NCBI GenBank assembly: GCA_910592205.1
Contig: CAJVPJ010001364.1
Span: 1 to 10,256 of the forward strand
From: Paraglomus occultum
Taxonomy: Eukaryota; Glomeromycota; Glomeromycetes; Paraglomerales; Paraglomeraceae
DNA length: 10,256 nucleotides
Direction of reading: 5' to 3'
The notes under the pieces were generated by a model, which did not search any database, had not been told where the DNA came from, and saw only the letters and a program-made list of their open reading frames with translations. Position numbers and translations under genes: made by a program. This document shows positions 7,685-10,256 of the stretch, in pieces. The first letter of the stretch is position 1. Every line of letters begins with the position of its first letter.

Positions 7685-9565
7685 ATGTTGTTAGTATTTG
7701 ACGAAAGACGCAAAACCGAGCCAAAATCAATATTTAAGTGCCGCACTTTTAGTATGATTGTTATACTTATTATTTTAGGATCATACACAACGCGTCTTAC
7801 ATATGACATCGTTAAAGATACTCCAGTCGTAACTACCAAGTTAAAAACAACAACTGACATGAAACTTCCAAGCGTGGCTATTGCATTTCAATACAAATAC
7901 ACCATAAGCTGCGTTTTACAGTATAGAAGTAAGTGTTATGTATATTAAAATTTTATGTTGTCACTATATTATTGCCGCAAATTGGTTTGCTATCTTACAA
8001 TCAATTAGTTGAGCAATATATTAGATGCACCACAAACTATTAAGGTATTAACAGTTATACATTTTATGCTGTACGTATTCTACTAAAGCAACTGCTTCAA
8101 CAATAGATGAGTGCTCCAAGTATATTACACAACCAACGCCAGCAGACTATGGTGTTTATGTAGGTCTCTTTACGCCTCCTCTGAGTTTAAAAGTAATACC
8201 GAGTGAAAGTCAACAAGAAGGAGTTCGGGGAGTATTGCTTAAAATGACTGTTAACGATGCAAATTTCTCTCTTGCTGATATTAATATTTATCGAATATTA
8301 CTTCGACTCATTGACACTGGTAATCTTTTGGTGCATTGATCTTATTATTTGCTATTACTTTTCCCCAAATACGTACTAAAAAATTTTTTTTGTATATAAA
8401 ATAAGAAACCTATGTAAACACAAACAATGAGACAATTAATGAAGTCAGAAACATTGATTCAACGTTTGTCGATTCTATATTGAAACAAACGCAATATATA
8501 ATTTTTTACCACCAAGCTAATTACTTGACTTACTCTGAAAATGAGAGAATAATTATTAAACCCAATATATTAGCTGCCATTGGTTTCTCGCAAACTATTC
8601 GTATACCTTATTTGACTACCGCATTGAGTAAGAACACAAATAAGAATTCAATTACGGCACATTTCTATTATATACTAATATTGAATAATATTACAGCGAG
8701 CGGTCCTTTGGCTGAAGATTATAGCACAATAAAACCAAATGTATACGGAACAGTAAATATAAGTCCTAATAGTTTTCTTGTTAGAACGGACACGGAAAGG
8801 AGGTAATTACTTTAATTTAAGATGTGAATATCATAAAAAATATTTTACTAATTTTATATTTACATTGACAACCAGAACAAACACGGTAAGTTTAACTACC
8901 CAGAAAGTATTGCATTTTTATGCTATTAACAATAGCATGTAATTAATACGTTTAACTACTATTAAACAAGTGCTCGGTTCATTGGGTCTGCTTGGTGGTG
9001 CGTGGAGCTTAGCCATAACAGCATACACTAGTTTATTTGGTAATGTTCTGACACGTTCTTTTTACTGTGGTTGATAATTTGTTTTTTTATATACTTAATC
9101 TGTTTTTTCGAATTCGCTTTCTTAGGCAGTAAACTTTTAACACCATGGGGTATAATCCATTCATACTGTTGCTGCTTTGTCCGATCAACTCGTCCGCGAC
9201 TTGGTGAATTATTTCCCGTACTACCATTACAATCTTCCAGATTATTGGATAATTCATCGACACTGGATGTATTAACTTCATCAAGTAATTTATCCTTTCA
9301 AGATAATAGGACGTTACAACAGCGACTAGACGCTTTGGAATTGTTTCTCAAGGATTATGTGGTCGACCAAAAATATTTGGAACATTTGAATGCTAAAAAA
9401 CATTCTAACAAAATTAGCGAATTTTTGGGAACTTGGACTTGGAAAGGTCGAAAGAAAAATAATTCTATTACAAACAACACTACTTCAACACCACTAGTTT
9501 CTTCTACAGAAAGTGACTCTAATACAATCGACACCAGTACAGTTGACATCACTCAATTACAATAA
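7685..9565 (+). CDS. Two-pass membrane protein of unknown function
   Basis: Exons 7685-7928, 8107-8319, 8406-8802, 8876-8885, 8971-9039 and 9126-9565, about 457 residues. A short basic N-terminus is followed by a membrane segment (about residues 23-41, FSMIVILIILGSYTTRL), an external domain of about 245 residues with several N-x-S/T sites and few cysteines, then a second hydrophobic segment (about 289-311, VLGSLGLLGGAWSLAITAYT then SLFG). Next come LLTPWGIIHSYCCCF, whose cysteines could be lipidated, a coiled-coil-like RLDALELFLKDYVVD (about 378-392), and a Ser/Thr/Asn-rich tail. The layout (two membrane segments, large loop, cytosolic tail) resembles an ion-channel or receptor subunit, but I see no diagnostic motif and assign no function. 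I recall similar GG(A/L)..LFG...PWG proteins as multicopy families in Mucoromycota; this is unverified. The frame across exons 4 and 5 is one base short (see findings). Confidence 0.75.
7929..8106 (+). other. Intron 1 of the membrane-protein gene
   Basis: Donor GTAAGT (7929), branch point TACTAA (8081-8086), acceptor CAATAG ending at 8106. The split codon a+at keeps the frame from LQYR to ECSKYITQ. A competing AG at 8088 is in the same frame and would add six residues, but it lies right after the branch point and is unlikely. Confidence 0.85.
8320..8405 (+). other. Intron 2 of the membrane-protein gene
   Basis: Donor GTAATC (8320), a TACTAA branch point near 8373 followed by a long T run, acceptor ATAAG ending at 8405. 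The split codon g+aa gives Glu and continues the frame from RLIDT to TYVNTNNETINE. Confidence 0.85.
8803..8875 (+). other. Intron 3 of the membrane-protein gene
   Basis: Donor GTAATT (8803), TACTAA branch point near 8847, acceptor AACCAG ending at 8875, 73 bases. It ends exon 3 with two bases of a codon (ag), completed by the first base of the tiny next exon to give Arg. Confidence 0.65.
8876..8885 (+). other. Candidate 10-nt microexon (exon 4)
   Basis: aacaaacacg lies between a good acceptor (TACTAA then CCAG, ending 8875) and a perfect donor GTAAGT (8886). It encodes the end of Arg plus Thr-Asn-Thr, giving TERRTNT just before the second membrane segment. Its length puts exon 5 one base out of frame, which is the main reason for doubt. 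Confidence 0.55.
8886..8970 (+). other. Intron 4 of the membrane-protein gene
   Basis: Donor GTAAGT (8886) and apparent acceptor ACAAG ending at 8970. With this acceptor exon 5 reads out of frame; if the final G (8970) is kept in the exon the join reads acg-gtg-ctc-ggt (T V L G) and the membrane segment is restored. Either a G was lost from AAGG, or splicing here is not canonical. Confidence 0.55.
9040..9125 (+). other. Intron 5 of the membrane-protein gene
   Basis: Donor GTAATG (9040), acceptor TTCTTAG ending at 9125, phase 1 (g+gc gives Gly). Splicing joins AYTSLF to GSKLLTPWGIIHSYCC. Because the intron is T-rich, it reads as a false hydrophobic stretch when translated. Confidence 0.85.
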
Positions 9566-9637
9566 GCGTCTACAGATAGTCCTATCGGAGACATTTCCAA
9601 CTACCAATTACCTATTCCAACTTTGAATAATTTATAA
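9566..9637 (+). other. In-frame 23-codon extension after the stop
   Basis: After the TAA at 9563-9565 the same frame runs 23 sense codons (ASTDSPIGDISNYQLPIPTL and NNL) to a second TAA at 9635-9637. The composition matches the Ser/Thr/Asn-rich tail before the stop. The first TAA is one change from CAA, and Gln codons precede it. Either the tail was shortened by a recent nonsense change or this is normal 3' UTR. Confidence 0.35.
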
Positions 9638-9861
9638 GCAGTTGGCAATTATAATGCATCCGGTTACTAACTTAAAATAATACTATTTACTATACGTGAT
9701 CTATAAATATATATACATAAATTAAATATTAACCATTGTACGTAGCAAAAAAGTGATAAATAATTTACATCTTGGATATTAAAGCAAAGAGTTTCTGGTA
9801 TGACGTTAATTTTAGCATAATCTTATCTATGTTTATTAAATTCTATGTTATTTGACTAAAA
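9638..9861. other. Intergenic, no gene seen
   Basis: AT-rich 3' flank of the membrane-protein gene with several AATAAA-like words; no coding region or repeat. It probably contains the polyadenylation site. Confidence 0.4.
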
Positions 9862-10256
9862 TTATTTGTTTAATAGTGCATTACACAGCAGGATTTTTAC
9901 TACTTTAGTTGTTACAAAAGTCTTACACATATTGCTATAAGAGTCAACAAATTGAGCAGCAAGTTCACCGGCAGGGTACAAAATGTTTTCACGATAATGA
10001 TAATCCAAAAAATCTATGTCTGTATATCAGGTGTCAGACAGTAGAGTGTCATATCGACGCTTATGGATGACGTATTCCTCAGTGATTTCCCGATCGTCAA
10101 TACAACATTCCAATCGACAGCGCAGCATAGAATTCTGTGTAACGAAAGTAATTTCATATGACATTACTCAACACTGATTGCCCGATATAGGCATCAAATT
10201 GCACCGCTCCTAATAATAGGCAACATATGGCATACGAACTCGCCCAATATAGTCAA
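9862..10256 (-). pseudogene. Stop-interrupted coding-like stretch at window end
   Basis: On the minus strand one frame gives protein-like sequence from the window edge to a TAA at 9864-9862, broken by three stops (10212-10210 TAG, 10170-10168 TGA, 10029-10027 TGA). The best segment, 10164-10027, starts with ATG and encodes 45 residues including LRCRLECCIDDREITEEYVI and HKRRYDTLL. After its stop come DIDFLDYHYRENILYPAGEL and AAQFVDSYSNMCK. I do not recognise a family. It could be the end of a decayed gene entering from the right, or exons of a real gene whose introns I cannot place. The plus strand here is also partly open, so strand choice is tentative. Confidence 0.3.

Noticed and set aside
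8089-8106. Alternative acceptor at 8088 adding six residues to exon 2
   Set aside because: The AG directly follows the TACTAA branch point; the AG at 8106, about 20 bases downstream, is the normal distance.
9071-9125. Hydrophobic start (IICFFIYLICFFEF) as the N-terminus of a separate protein ending at 9565
   Set aside because: This stretch is the T-rich intron between 9040 and 9125; splicing joins AYTSLF to GSKLLTPWG and explains the downstream sequence better.
9087-9552. Minus-strand open frames opposite the last exon of the membrane gene
   Set aside because: Antisense shadows; the plus-strand frame has splice sites and coherent domains.

Overview
The window looks like nuclear DNA from an AT-rich fungal genome. 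The introns are short (about 73 to 350 bases), donors are mostly GTAAGN, GTAATN or GTGAGT, and three acceptors follow a yeast-like TACTAA branch point. One gene is a recognisable fungal-type SLP1/SUCO protein. I think an early-diverging filamentous fungus (Mucoromycota, perhaps Glomeromycotina) is most likely. That placement is inference from base composition and from the look of the second gene; I could not search.

Layout: 1-1016 is intergenic, with a frame-broken coding-like patch (403-652) and a 27-bp tandem repeat (727-789). 1071-3429 (+) is an SLP1-like gene: signal peptide, low-complexity linker, SUN-like domain split by a 346-bp intron, acidic linker, coiled coil and a short last exon. 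The first clear intron carries a compact element with long terminal inverted repeats (2024-2180). 3430-4200 shows no gene. 4201-4894 and 6830-7550 are two diverged direct copies of one about 0.7-kb block. Copy B lies just upstream of the second gene, and copy A lies upstream of nothing recognisable. Between them is a gene-poor spacer with a small structured-looking GC-rich motif (4977-5041), a possible decayed transposase helix-turn-helix (5938-6162) and a CACATC-rich patch.

7685-9565 (+) is a six-exon gene for a membrane protein with an N-terminal membrane segment, an external domain of about 240 residues, a second Gly-rich membrane segment, a Cys-rich juxtamembrane motif, a coiled-coil-like motif and a Ser/Thr/Asn-rich tail. 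I cannot assign it a function. It has a TATA box with a perfect inverted repeat just upstream. Its 10-nt fourth exon leaves the reading frame one base short, so one splice or one base in the assembly is unusual. 9862-10256 (-) holds another coding-like but stop-interrupted stretch.

The two real genes are not an obvious pathway. They do share a 16-codon segment that is 37/48 identical at the DNA level (the last exon of the SLP1-like gene and the tail motif of the membrane protein). This suggests exon capture or common descent of that tail and is the most interesting link in the window. I found no rRNA, tRNA, CRISPR or bacterial-type feature.
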